Source: Odontocerum albicorne
Taxonomy: Eukaryota; Arthropoda; Insecta; Trichoptera; Odontoceridae
Direction of reading: 5' to 3'
DNA: 64,000 nucleotides
Assembly (NCBI GenBank): GCA_949825065.1
Contig: OX463842.1
Location: 52,586,034-52,650,033 of the forward strand
Under the pieces are notes generated by a model. The model did no database searches. It saw only the letters and a program-made list of their open reading frames with translations, and was not told where the DNA came from. The position numbers and the translations under genes were made by a program. Of this stretch, positions 31,270 through 41,911 are shown piece by piece (positions within the stretch are counted from its first letter, which is position 1; each line of letters starts with the position of its first letter).

Positions 31270-32064
31270 TTGGGTGTTAACATAAGTTGTGTCCGTTTTT
31301 TTTCCAATTTAAAAATCAGCACCAAAAGTAAAACAAAATGGTAAAAGTTATACGTCATTCAAAAGAAAATGTTCTGCTCTACAAGATATTGTGTTTGCTT
31401 TTACGTTACATGTATTATTTTATTTGATAACAAGCCTTCAAAATGGAATGTCAAGTAGACGAAAGTGAGCATTTTCGACACCTCCTTCTGTTTGCGTTCA
31501 ATCGAGGGAATAAAGCTGCCAAAGCTGCTCGCGATATTTGCGAAAAGTACGGTGAAGATGCTATGAATTAAAGGACAGCTCGTCGATGGTTTTTGCGTTT
31601 CAAAGACAGTTATTTTGACCTGAAAGATATGGAGCATTTCGGACGACCAGTGGACTTCGATGAGGACCGCTTAAACCATATTATTCATGATCATCCGGAA
31701 CGCTCCATGTCGTTCAGGTCGAAATTACCGTTATTGAAACGCAAAAACCATCGACGAGCTGTCCTTTAATTCAAAGCATCTTCACCGTACACTGCGCCAA
31801 TATTGCGAGCAGCTTTGGCAACTTTATTCCCTCGATTGAACGCGAACAGGAGGTGTCGAAAATTTTCACTTTCGTCTACTTGAGATTCCATTTTGAAAGC
31901 TTGTAATCAAATAAAATAATATATGTAACGTAAAAGCAAATACAATATCTTGAAGAGCAGAAAATTTTCTTTCGAATGACGTATAACCTTTACCATTTTG
32001 TTCTACTTTTGGTGCTCATTTTTAAATTGGAAAAAAAACGGACACAACTTATGTTAACATGTAA
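31270..32064. mobile_element. mariner-derived long foldback
   Basis: TA flanks (31268-31269, 32065-32066) and mariner-like ends TTGGGTGTTAACATAAG and its complement. Both arms carry the same 5' part of a mariner: terminus, 5' UTR and helix-turn-helix codons, one forward (31270 to about 31690) and one inverted (about 31690-32064), so nearly the whole element is self-complementary. The same type of rearrangement is at 53215-53863, with a half copy at 9290-9707. Confidence 0.9.
31443..31690 (+). pseudogene. mariner helix-turn-helix region (broken)
   Basis: Reads MECQVDESEHFRHLLLFAFN, RGNKAAKAARDICEKYGEDA, then a TAA where the paralogue at 53389 has an open frame, then TARRWFLRFKD and MEHFGRPVDFDEDRLNHI. 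This is the N-terminal DNA-binding part of a mariner transposase; there is no catalytic domain. Confidence 0.8.
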
Positions 32065-32194
32065 TACAAAGAGGAGAAAATAATTGGCAAGAGTTACGAG
32101 TATAACGGTGTAACAGAGAAAGAACAACGATCCTATGGAATGACCAAGTCAGGAATGCAACATGGCCTTCTGTGACGGCAATACTCCAAGTGAC

Positions 32195-32545
32195 CCAAAG
32201 ATTTAAGAAGCGACTGAAAAAACTCTTAATTTCTGGTCAGTAAAATAACGTGTTTCATTCCTGATTTTTCTTTTCCTTTCCTATCCACCATCCCTTTCTT
32301 TCCTTTTGATTGTTGATATCTCACTTTATATGAATAATAATGTTCGGGTGGTCCGTCTTTATGGGGTTCGTGGGTATATGCTCTCATATGTGTTTATGGA
32401 TTTCGTGGGGATGGGTAGTCATTTCAATGATTTATGCGACCATGTAACTTGCTTCATTTACTTTTGTCTGGTTGGTTGGAAAAGATTTCTTCCTTGCAAT
32501 AATCCCGCCAAATTGTGTTTTCAACAAAAGTGTTGAAGAAATTAA
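32195..32545 (+). mobile_element. LINE family B, 3' end
   Basis: Starts in the last RT codons ('ttaagaagcgactgaaaaaa'), passes the family 3' UTR ('tttgattgttgatatctcac', 'ggggttcgtgggtatatgct') and ends 'gttggttggaaaagattt' and 'ttgcaataatcccgcc'. The 76-codon frame across the UTR is not a gene. Confidence 0.8.
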
Positions 32546-32995
32546 TAAAAGGTGAAAAATATTGTCTTGGACAGATTGACCAAATATACGAGTATCTCAA
32601 CCCTCAGTCATGGTAAGTCAAGCAAGACCAAGGTATTTTTATTACTACCGAAACAAATTTCAACATGTTGACATACTTACCATAAGGCCACTTCTCTGCT
32701 TGAATACTCAAAGAGAACAATGACAAACTTTCCTATCATGACTTACTTCCTTTGCCTCCTCCATATCAATATATTTTCTCACACATCCCTTTATCTTTCC
32801 CCTACCCTTTACCTTTCCTTCTTTCTAAATTTAATTAACTTGTTCCAACCGTTCTTGACTGGGTCGCCCTGAACCGCGACTCCCACTTATGCTTGCATTG
32901 TCGTCGTCGCTGGGCCTTATAGTCGTGGATCTTGTCGCCGTTCCAATGTAAATTCAGTCGGAAACCGAAGCTGTGCCGTAGAGTTTGTTTTTTTA
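32546..32995. other. unassigned sequence
   Basis: No gene; the GC-richer patch 32850-32960 may belong to repeat family H, which follows it. Confidence 0.35.
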
Positions 32996-32999
32996 AAAG

Positions 33000-33340
33000 A
33001 CTGAACCGTTGCACACCAACAAACTCACCTGCCACACCGCAGTACTGAATTCGATGGCACTCGTGAAGTTAGACGATCGAAGCACACTGGCATTTTTGTT
33101 TAGTTCCTTTTATATAAAAATTGATCTGACAGAAACTTCCAGTTCCAGAAAGCTTAGCGGAAAAATACCTGTGTCATTTAAAGGCGGGGAAGAACAGTGT
33201 GGTTTTCAAAGTGGCAAGTTTCCACACGGAAGTCCAGTGCGTCACGGCTCGGCCATGCACCTCACTTGCATTGTACATTTGTGTGGTCAGTTACTTCTCT
33301 TGCATCCGTTCAATATGTCCAAATCATATCAGCGTGCTCT
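33000..33340 (+). repeat. interspersed repeat family H, copy 2
   Basis: 33000-33095 matches 6232-6345. The remainder ('gtgtggttttcaaagtggca') has no partner here. The 121-codon frame beginning 33009 overlaps the repeat and the MITE edge and has no domain. Confidence 0.45.
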
Positions 33341-33347
33341 TTTTGAC

Positions 33348-33955
33348 CCTTCCTTCCCTGTGATGTATATCTAGTACACATTGCTTCCTAAAACTTTAAT
33401 ATCTCTATAAATATAATAAACGCAGGGTTCAAATTTTAGGTATTCCTCCGTAATACATTAACGCGTTGAATGAAAAAATAATATTCAAAACAATAATAAT
33501 TAGCAATTATCGGCCACATCAGAGATATTTTGTGAAAATCGGGAATAAATTGACCAAAACAATCAAACGTGTGCCAGTGTGTGACGTAGGTATATTCATT
33601 CTAAAAAACACTATGGGTGAGAAGCGATGCTATTCACGTCTCACACTCACTCTACTTCGGTATATGGGAACACAATAAAAAGAATCTCAGTTCGATTGCT
33701 AATCTCGCTTCAGTAGCTCTCGGGCATCCGTTTGAGGTGGTCTCTTCACCCGTTTTGTGAACGTTGGCCGATGTTTTTTTCATGTTTTCAACAATTAAAT
33801 TTCAATTATTGTCACTTTTGACTTCAAATTTAATTAATTTATGCGATTGGCTATGAATATTCTTATTTTTCCGATTTTAAATCGCTCATTTTTACATGTG
33901 TATTGAATACACAGCACCGGAAAGCGCGGATTTTTTTAGTACAGGGAGGGAAAGG
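33348..33955 (+). mobile_element. piggyBac-like MITE (family 2), copy d
   Basis: Left flank TTGA (33344-33347, a mutated TTAA), right flank TTAA (33956-33959). Ends CCCTTCCTTCCCTGTGATG and the complement of CCTTTCCCTCCCTGTACT. Shares 'cttatttttccgattttaaa' and 'cagcaccgg' with family 1, so the two families are related. Confidence 0.8.
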
Positions 33956-33990
33956 TTAATCCTACTTAAAATATATGTGTTGTATGTAAA

Positions 33991-34036
33991 ATGCATATCT
34001 GAATATGTGTCAGAGGACACACATTCAGATATGCAT
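33991..34036. repeat. 20-bp stem hairpin
   Basis: ATGCATATCTGAATATGTGT (33991-34010) and ACACACATTCAGATATGCAT (34017-34036) pair with one mismatch around the loop CAGAGG. It lies 36 bp from the MITE end. Confidence 0.9.
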
Positions 34037-34039
34037 GTT

Positions 34040-35190
34040 ATAAATTTCTTTCATTCATTTTCTATGTTCACGTTTCACTCCCATAAATTAATGCTGGCAA
34101 TGAAACGCTGTAATGAACCATAATTTAAGCATATCTTTATATTATTAGGCATGAAAACATGGGTTTCAATACCCCATTGACTTGATTTCTTATAACAACT
34201 CACTGTTTAATATACTCGTATATTACCCTCTTCTGAGAACACACTTTCGAAATAGCAAAAGTTGTCAACTCGTTTTAATATTTTATTGTTTACGAAATAA
34301 CGCAATTTTTATTTCTTTCACCGTTTCAAGTTACCATGACATTAGATTTAGTTTACTATAGAAAATAATAAACTATTGAATATTTAATTTAAACATCTCT
34401 ATTTTAATAAAATAAATATAATTTTTTTTTCATACATAAGTTTTACTTAATTTGAAGATTTCTTAGAAAGTCTTAGAATATCAAGATGGCGACTCATTAC
34501 TTTTATTGGTTTTTATTTTTTCTGCAAAATGTTATATTTGATAGAAATAAGGTTACAAATCATTTGGCTTATACCGCTTTATGATTTTTTTATTAACGGA
34601 AAAGCTCATTTTATAGGAATGTTTAAATAATCTCTCGGGACTACCAACTCGAATGAAAGAAAAGGAAAAAAGAATGAAGTACCTCATTAAATTTGTAAAA
34701 TAAGAAAACAACAATATCAAGTTAAGGCAAATCTAAAGTAGAGAATAAATAATGACAGATTATTATTCGGTTTGCGAGAATAACAAAGAACTTTATAGAC
34801 TATGAAATGCGAAGGAAATTGAAAATGTTGACCCATTAGAGACCATAAATATAATTTCAAAAGTTTCAGCACACATTCAATGTGACATTTATTCATTTTC
34901 AACCATAAAAATAGAGATATTTTCTTCAGAAAACGTTGTTCTGTATTAAAATTTGACACGTTCAATACAGTAAGTAAGGCTTATTGCCTCATGAAAATTT
35001 ATTGCATCTAGCAAGAAAATCTAAAAAAAGTTTTTAAAAAATCATACATAGATTTTTTTTCTTTGGATTTCATTAATAATTAAACCAAATCTCTAAAATA
35101 GGAAGTCAAACATTTTTCAAAGAAGGTCACGGAGATGTTGAATAAAAATGAACCATTTTTTGCATGTTTTAGGTACTTACTGCTACAAAT
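34040..35190. other. unassigned sequence
   Basis: AT-rich, nothing recognised; TACTCGTA at 34213-34220. Confidence 0.4.
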
Positions 35191-35192
35191 TG

Positions 35193-35958
35193 TTTCGTTA
35201 TATTATATTGATTTATATTCTTAAGTTAATATAACGCGGCCATCAATTTTATTTCATTATATTGTATTGATTTATATTCTTAAGTTGAATATAACAAAGC
35301 CCTCAAATTTCATTCGTTATATAGTGTTGATTTATATTCTTTAGTTGAATATAACGCGGCCATCAATTTTATTTCATTATATTGTATTGATTTGTATTCT
35401 TAAGTTGAATATAACAAGGCCATCAATTTAATTTCATTATATTGTATTGATTTATATTCTTAAGTTGAATATAACGGGGCCATCAATTTTATTTCATTAT
35501 ATTGTATTGATTTGTATTCTTAAGTTGAATATAACAAGGCCATCAAGTTTATTTCGTTATATAGTGTTGATTTATATTCTTAAGTTGAATATAACGCGGC
35601 CATCAATTTTATTTCATTATATTGTATTGATTTATATTCTTAAGTTGAATATAATGCGGCCATCAATTTTATTATTTATTTTTTCAAGTTTAATATAACG
35701 CGGCCATCAATTTTATTTCATTATATTATGTTGATTTATATTCTTTAGTTGAATATAATGCGGCCATCAAGGTTATTTCGTTATATTTTGTTGATTTATT
35801 TTCTTAAGTTGAATATAACGAGGCCATAAATTTTATGTCGTTATATTATGTTGATTTATATTCTTTAGTTGAATACAACGCGGCCATCAAGTTTCTTTCG
35901 TTATATTATATTGATTTATATTCTTAAGTAGAATATAAATCGGCGATCAAATTTATTT
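35193..35958. repeat. 60-bp satellite
   Basis: About 12 units of 60 bp, each with 'gttgaatataacgcggccat' 'caattttatttcattatatt' and 'gatttatattcttaa'. Units vary at GCGG/AAGG/GGGG and at TTTAT/TTGAT positions; the last third is more diverged. The 83-codon frame inside is a product of the period being divisible by three. Confidence 0.95.
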
Positions 35959-35959
35959 T

Positions 35960-37850
35960 AAAAGAAGCAAAAAGCCTAAATAAAGAAATAACACAATGCT
36001 TACACCATTTGATTTCGTTATTGCTTTTCCCTAACTTCAAAAGAAACTTGATAACCGCGCAATATTTAATATTTCACATTTCAGAATATAACGAAACAAC
36101 ACGTCTTCTGTCGGATCTAGTTGACATACTACTGAGGATAGAGATATCACATTTTAACTGTCACATTGTATAACCACGTGATGGGCGTGGTATCTGTCCA
36201 TACCATCTGTAATTTGTTTAAGACAAAACATTTTAGTGGTATGATGACACACAAATGAAATGTATCGAAAAAGACATAATAAAAAATATTTCTCCAGCAC
36301 TTTTTGCCATAAATATTAATTTGCTAATAGTTTTTATCGTTACTAAAATCTATCATATATTTTACGTTTAGTAAATTGTACGAAGGGTAATGAGTTAAGG
36401 GAAGAGGAAAACAAGGCTGTGGCAGATAAATTCCAACAGGGTCCCGTGGGATCTTACCCAGAAAAAGCCTCACAAACCGCGCGTTTAATTTTCAAAAATA
36501 TTTTTCTTCTGGGTACACGAGTACTTGATGACCCTAGATCTGTAGCTTCGTTAAAAATTAACGTCAGTAAATGGAGTATAACGGAGGAAATACGTGCTTT
36601 GCATATTTCATTATTTCGTTCAAGAAGTGAGATCTTCTTTTCACGAATCGTTTTCGCCTTATTAATTTTTGCAAAAATAACGAAGCCGTGCAAAATATTC
36701 ATTCAAAGGACCGGTTTCATTTTTATCTCCTTAACTTCTTGGCATTATTTAATTTCAAAGCACCAGGTGACTAAATTCTATTGAATCGGAAAATTATTTC
36801 ATATTCCTTGAAGATGAAAAATAAACCAACTGCTACGGGGTTGTTTATATTTTTTTGTAATGTATTTCATTATGAAAATTAATTTAAATAAGTCGAAATG
36901 AAAAAAATAACTGAAATTGAAAAAATTTTGACATTTTCACTTTTTTTCCTATTTTGTATAGAATCTACTCGTTTTAAAAATGACATTGTTTTCACAAATA
37001 AATCCTCATACATTCAATGATACCCCTTCAAATATTCAAATTGATTATACAAACTGTTGAAGAACATGTCTGGGAGACAACATTGTCATGTCTCAGTAAA
37101 CAAATATTTGGTTAAAGTATGTTCTGAGGCTTAAACAGTTCTTCGTATTAGTTATATTTTTTAAGCGGTTCTTCTATTGGAGTGTTGTACCGCGTGATTT
37201 GGCTCTTAATGCTGACGTTTCGAAAGCTTTTGTAGACAAACCAGCCCTGAAGATTAAAACTGCAATGTTTTGGAAATGTCGGCATCATAAACAAAGCCAC
37301 GTGTTACAATATTCCAAAAACCTAATAACAACTTTATTTCAAGGCACTAATAATAACAACTTAATTTCAGTCACTGTGAATGGTGTTACAATATTATAAA
37401 ATCTATCAAAATATAACAAAAATAAAACAATGACAGTTTTACGAAAAAACAACAACATTGATCATAATATAAAGGTGAACAAAATTATTTAAAAAAATAA
37501 ATTATAATACTTTATTTACAATAATAATTTGGCCAAATATTTCAGTTTTATTTCTTTTATAGTGAAAGCAGTATTTTTTAAGGCCTTTGTCCTTAAATTG
37601 TTGACGAGACTAATAAAGTTTTATCAGTAAAATTTTAGGACTTAGTAATAAGAGACCAACATTTTACAATGCGACGACGCACTAAGGCTTTAAATTAATG
37701 TATTCTATGTTCATAAAACACTCAAATAAAAGTGTTTGTGGAAAAGACGATGCAAAATTGTATAGTGTATCACTCGTATCTTTATATATTGAACTTCGTG
37801 CATCTTCGTGATGTAACACATGTGCGAGCAATACGAGTCTAACAACATTA
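35960..37850. other. unassigned sequence
   Basis: Nearly 1.9 kb without a recognisable gene. The 121-codon plus and 82-codon minus frames at 36419-36784 overlap each other in antisense and have no domain. Confidence 0.4.
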
Positions 37851-37859
37851 TTTTTGTCG

Positions 37860-38380
37860 CATTCCACCCTTCACAGCAGTCCTTTGCATTCTTATTGTCT
37901 TGTGACAATCTCTTACAGCCAGACAGAAACATGTGAGAGGGCTGAAGTAAAAACCAGGCTGTAATTCTAAACACTGTTTTAACATGATTTTTTTTCATCC
38001 ACTTTGCACGGATTTCTCCTGTTACACAAAGAGGGTCTGCTTCTAGCGTTAGCTTATTCGTTAGGAAGAATATCAACCAGGATTCTTCTCATACTGCTAG
38101 GCGGTGCCGAGAGTATATCAACATTGTCATTCAGTTGGTTCAATATCTCTATGCCACGCGTGACTGAGTGTATAGCCATGATATTCGTCCTGTAAGTTGG
38201 TATGTAGAACAGAAGGTGATTCCTTGCACGGCTATATTTATTAGGTACATATAAACTCAGTGCTTCTAGTTTCGCGGGCCAGTTAAAGCAACCTTGAAAA
38301 ACCTTTAGTAAGAATATCGCATTGGATTCTTGCATTTATGTTTCGAGGCTTCTATAGTTATGCACCGTGAGAAGTTCGAC
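37860..38380 (-). pseudogene. Jockey-like LINE, RT C-terminus and 3' region
   Basis: Minus-strand frame 38054-38335 reads FNWPAKLEALSLYVPNKYSR, ARNHLLFYIPTYRTNIMAIH, SVTRGIEILNQLNDNVDILS and stops. 'F..P..RTN....S.TR.IEILN' is the RT tail of Jockey-like elements. Downstream (to about 37860) 'tttctgtctggctgtaagag' and 'caagacaataagaatg' resemble, distantly, the tail of LINE B and the SINEs. Confidence 0.7.
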
Positions 38381-39185
38381 ATGGTGAGCATATTTTGGGT
38401 AATCGCCCTTTGTTCTGTACCATAGATAGCTGAGGATTTTTTTTGGATTTGATGTAATCGAACCCATAACCCAGCATTTTTAGTGAATAAAGATATTTTG
38501 TTAAGTGTTTATTTATTTCACCCAATTGTTTTGAAATTATACTAGTTCTATATTTGAAGAGAGACTCATGTTTAGACTCGCGTAAATAATATTTTTATGT
38601 AACATATTTCATAAAAAAAATTAAACGTATTAACTAAAATTTGTAAGAAGTGATTTTTGTTTGGTTCTTAAACTCAAATAATAAATTTATATAACATATA
38701 TTCTTCATAAATTGTCAAACGAGATGACCCATAAATTATTTTCATAGAAAATAAACGAAAGTAATTATGAATAATACCATGGTTCATGCCCCTTTTCATA
38801 ATGAGTTAAATTTAAATAGAGGGAAATTTGAAGGGAGGAGTGGAAATAAGAATTTAAAAAATATACAGCCGAGATAAGGTTATAAATTGGAAGTTTTGAG
38901 ATTAATTCGCCCCCAAACGGTTGGAGGTTTTATCGTTTTACCCTAATTTAGTTAAGTACTTTTTTTATAAAATCAATATTTGAACACGGATCTCATTACA
39001 AACGTTATATTAATTTTTGGAAACAAAAAAACCTTTTTTATGTGGTAAAAATTTCTTTGGTTTCGAAAAGAATCTTTAGATAACTCGTATAATAATAATT
39101 ATAAAAATGAATATTTACATAGCGCCGTTTAGATAATAAACTCTCTTCAAGGGTATTAATTGCTGGAAAAGTTAACATTTCAATC
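38381..39185. other. unassigned sequence
   Basis: No gene or repeat recognised. Confidence 0.4.
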
Positions 39186-39186
39186 A

Positions 39187-39643
39187 TTATTTCCTATGCT
39201 AAAAAAATTCGAGCGTTCCGGTGTTGTGTATTCAATACACATGTAAAAATGAGCGATTTAAAATAGGAAAAATAAGAATATTCATAGCCAATCGCTTAAA
39301 TTAATTTAATATGAAGTCAAAAATTCCCATATACCAAAGTAGAGTGAGAGTGACACGTAAATAGCGTCGCTTCCTCACCTATAGCGGTTTTTTAGAATGA
39401 ATATACCTACGTCACACACTGTCACACGTTTGATTGTATTGGTGAATTTATTCCCGATTTTCACAAAATATCTCTGATGTGGCCGATAAGTGCTAATTAT
39501 TATTAATATTTTTTTTCATTCAATGCGTAAATGTATTACGGAGAAATACCTAAAATCTGAAGCCAGTATTTGTGATATTTATAGAGATATTAAAGTTTTT
39601 AGAAGCAATGTGTACTAGTTTACACATCACAATGAAGGAAGGG
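39187..39643 (-). mobile_element. piggyBac-like MITE (family 2), copy e, shortened
   Basis: Complement of 33348-33955 with an internal deletion. TTAA follows at 39644-39647; the left end is decayed. The core 'gtattcaatacacatgtaaa' and 'cctacgtcacacactgtcac' are conserved. Confidence 0.75.
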
Positions 39644-39709
39644 TTAAAAAGACTTTATACTAATTAATATACAGAATGCAACTCAACGTAGAGTAATATA
39701 TTACGTGCA

Positions 39710-40110
39710 TACATATACCATATATCATCACACTATTTCTTCATTGAGTTAGGCAGAGAAGACAGACTGTCAGACTTTCCAATCTCGACACACATCCATC
39801 GCCTCTTTTACATCCATATACCTTCTCATAAAACTCCTACGATTGCGCTAACTTTTGAGGTTACCTTTTTTCAAAATTTCGTTCACTTGATTCAACTAGA
39901 ATCTCTTTGATATTTTTCTACAAAACCTTTTACACACATTTGCACTATAAATTTGATGATTGTCTTTCCTCGTTCATTCGTTCTAGTTGTCCGAACAATT
40001 TCAGCGTGATTTTATTCATCTTACTCAACACCTCAGCCTTAAGTTCCCATTCAACCCTTATCACTTCATTCCTTCTGGAGAGTATTAAGGTTTTTTTTTA
40101 TTTCTAATGA
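39710..40110 (-). mobile_element. LINE family A, 3' end fragment
   Basis: 'ccatatatcatcacactatt' and 'gagttaggcagagaagac' are the complement of the family 3' end, followed by 'tccaatctcgacacacatcc' and 'ttcacttgattcaac'. The 66-codon plus-strand frame inside is antisense. Confidence 0.65.
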
Positions 40111-40572
40111 ATGGATATTTTTATTTGATACACGCGCTAGTATTTCATAATTTTGAAACCGAAAGCTTATTGTGTTTATGTCACATATTCTGTATTTTAA
40201 GTGAAAAGGTGCCGTTCTAAATTCTTAACTGGCTGGCAACACCCAAATTCGGGTGAATAGTCACTTGATAAAGAATAAAAAGAAAATAAAATAAATATTT
40301 AAATAAAAAAATTGTTCGATGTTCAATGCATAAACCATCACATAGTACTCGTTTTCATCTAACTCATTACAGTAGTCTAAATTTTACATTAATTCCTAAT
40401 CATTTCATACCGTATTCTTGTACACAATGTCAACATTTTCATTTATTTAAATTTAACAAATTACTGTTCTAAATTTAAAATTATAACTTAAATAATAATT
40501 ATCAGTGCAGATGTTATATTTATTAAATAAGGGTATGAAAAATACACATTTAATAAGTTGTTCGGCATTGTG
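40111..40572. other. unassigned sequence
   Basis: AT-rich; nothing recognised. Confidence 0.4.
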
Positions 40573-40576
40573 TTAA

Positions 40577-41196
40577 CCTTTCCTTCCCTGTGTTGGGTAT
40601 CTTCTACACGTTGCTTCTAATAACCATCAATATCTCTATAAATATAATAAATACAAGGTTAAGATTTTAGGTATTCCTCCATAATATATTTACACATTGA
40701 TTTAAAAAATAATATTAATAATAATCAGAATTTATCGACTACATCGAGGTGTTTTGTAAAGATCGAAAACAAATTCGCATTTAAACGCTGCGAGTGCCTC
40801 GTCTTGACGATAGGTGAAGAGTATGCGGGAAGCGCGACACTATATTCGCATCTCACTCTTGCATACTAGACTGAATTGCGAGGAGCTGAATTGTCTCAAC
40901 GTCGCAAGCAAAGGCGTAAGCGCCGGGGTATGCGACTGACGTTCCGCGCCACTAGTAGCTTCTAGGCTTGCAAATAGGTTAGACGTACGCCCGTTCCGTG
41001 AGCGATGCCAGATGGTTTTTTAATGTTTTCAGCAAATAAATCTTAATTATTATAATTTTTAACTTCAATTATAATTAATTTAGGGGATTATCTATGAATG
41101 TTCTTATTTTTCCGATTTAAAATCGCTAATTTTTTATTGCGTACTCACTACCCAACACCGGAGCACGCGTATTTTTTTAATACCGTAAAGGAAGGG
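40577..41196 (+). mobile_element. piggyBac-like MITE (family 1), copy c
   Basis: Perfect TTAA at 40573-40576 and 41197-41200, ends CCTTTCCTTCCCTGTGTTGG and complement of CCCTTCCTTTACGG. Very close to 10661-11287 throughout. Confidence 0.9.
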
Positions 41197-41255
41197 TTAA
41201 CCTGGTTATTAAGATTAAGATGCGTTGAAATAATATTTGGAATTCAGCCCTTTCA

Positions 41256-41335
41256 TAACCTCAATTGCCTAGTCAATCAGATGATTGACTTCTTCCGGAA
41301 GATTGTGGTTTCGATTCCCTATGATATCCAATAAA
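41256..41335 (+). mobile_element. tRNA-derived SINE head
   Basis: 'cctcaattgcctagtcaatc' and a B-box-like GGTTTCGATTCCC (about 41308-41320), followed by 'tatgatatcca' and an A run. The SINE tail is missing. Confidence 0.5.
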
Positions 41336-41432
41336 AAAAGGGTCCTGAACTGTCAGACTTCATTTGTTAACAATACTCACCTGTACCAAGAAACACGTTA
41401 AATTTCGACTCGCAAATTTCATCCCTACTTTA

Positions 41433-41605
41433 CTTATTTTTAAGGGGGTGAATTTCGAGCGTTTTTTAGACTAAATAAAAAAAACAAAAAAGGGGGTGAG
41501 CTGGTCGACATGATGTGAGCCTTTTCGTATATTTGAAACAAAAATCATACACAGGTTTTAGATAAAAAATATTTTTGGTATAGTTGGTACAATGAATTTT
41601 TTACC
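41433..41605 (+). mobile_element. TTAA MITE, internally deleted copy
   Basis: Opens 'ttaagggggtgaatttcgag' (the GTATTCTACTC part of the terminus is missing) and continues 'cgttttttagactaaataaa', then jumps to 'gagctggtcgacatgatgtg', an inner part of 1632-2322 in reverse. Two deletions relative to the full element; no right end. Confidence 0.6.
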
Positions 41606-41653
41606 CCATAATATTTAATTTATATAAAGTTAATTTAATTCGAACAAATTATC

Positions 41654-41803
41654 GAAAAGATAATTCTAACATATCATGGAAAAGATAATTCTAACGCATC
41701 ACGGAAAAGATAATATTAACACATTATGGAAAATATAATATTAACACATCATGAAAATGATAATTCTAACATATCACGAAAAAGATAATTCTAGCATATT
41801 TTA
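41654..41803. repeat. 25-bp minisatellite, left part
   Basis: Six units of 'aaaagataattctaacatat' plus 'catgg' (starts 41655, 41680, and so on). The same unit continues at 43499-43609 on the far side of the LTR/mariner nest. Confidence 0.9.
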
Positions 41804-41911
41804 GGGTATTTGTCGTTAAAGAAGAGATGATGATAGTTGTTGATAAATAAATAAACTCGTTAAATCGCAATGCGGAAAGAGAGAGTGTTTATTTTTATAG
41901 TAACGTAGGTA

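Noticed and set aside
33009..33374. 121-codon plus-strand frame
   Set aside because: It runs across the junction of repeat family H and a MITE and shows no domain.
35447..35698. 83-codon frame with a 20-residue repeat
   Set aside because: Artefact of the 60-bp satellite.
36419..36784. 121-codon plus-strand frame
   Set aside because: No domain, low-complexity composition, overlapped by an 82-codon antisense frame; no splice or promoter context.
37711..38076. 121-codon minus-strand frame
   Set aside because: It overlaps the stop and 3' region of the Jockey-like LINE remnant and has no domain of its own.
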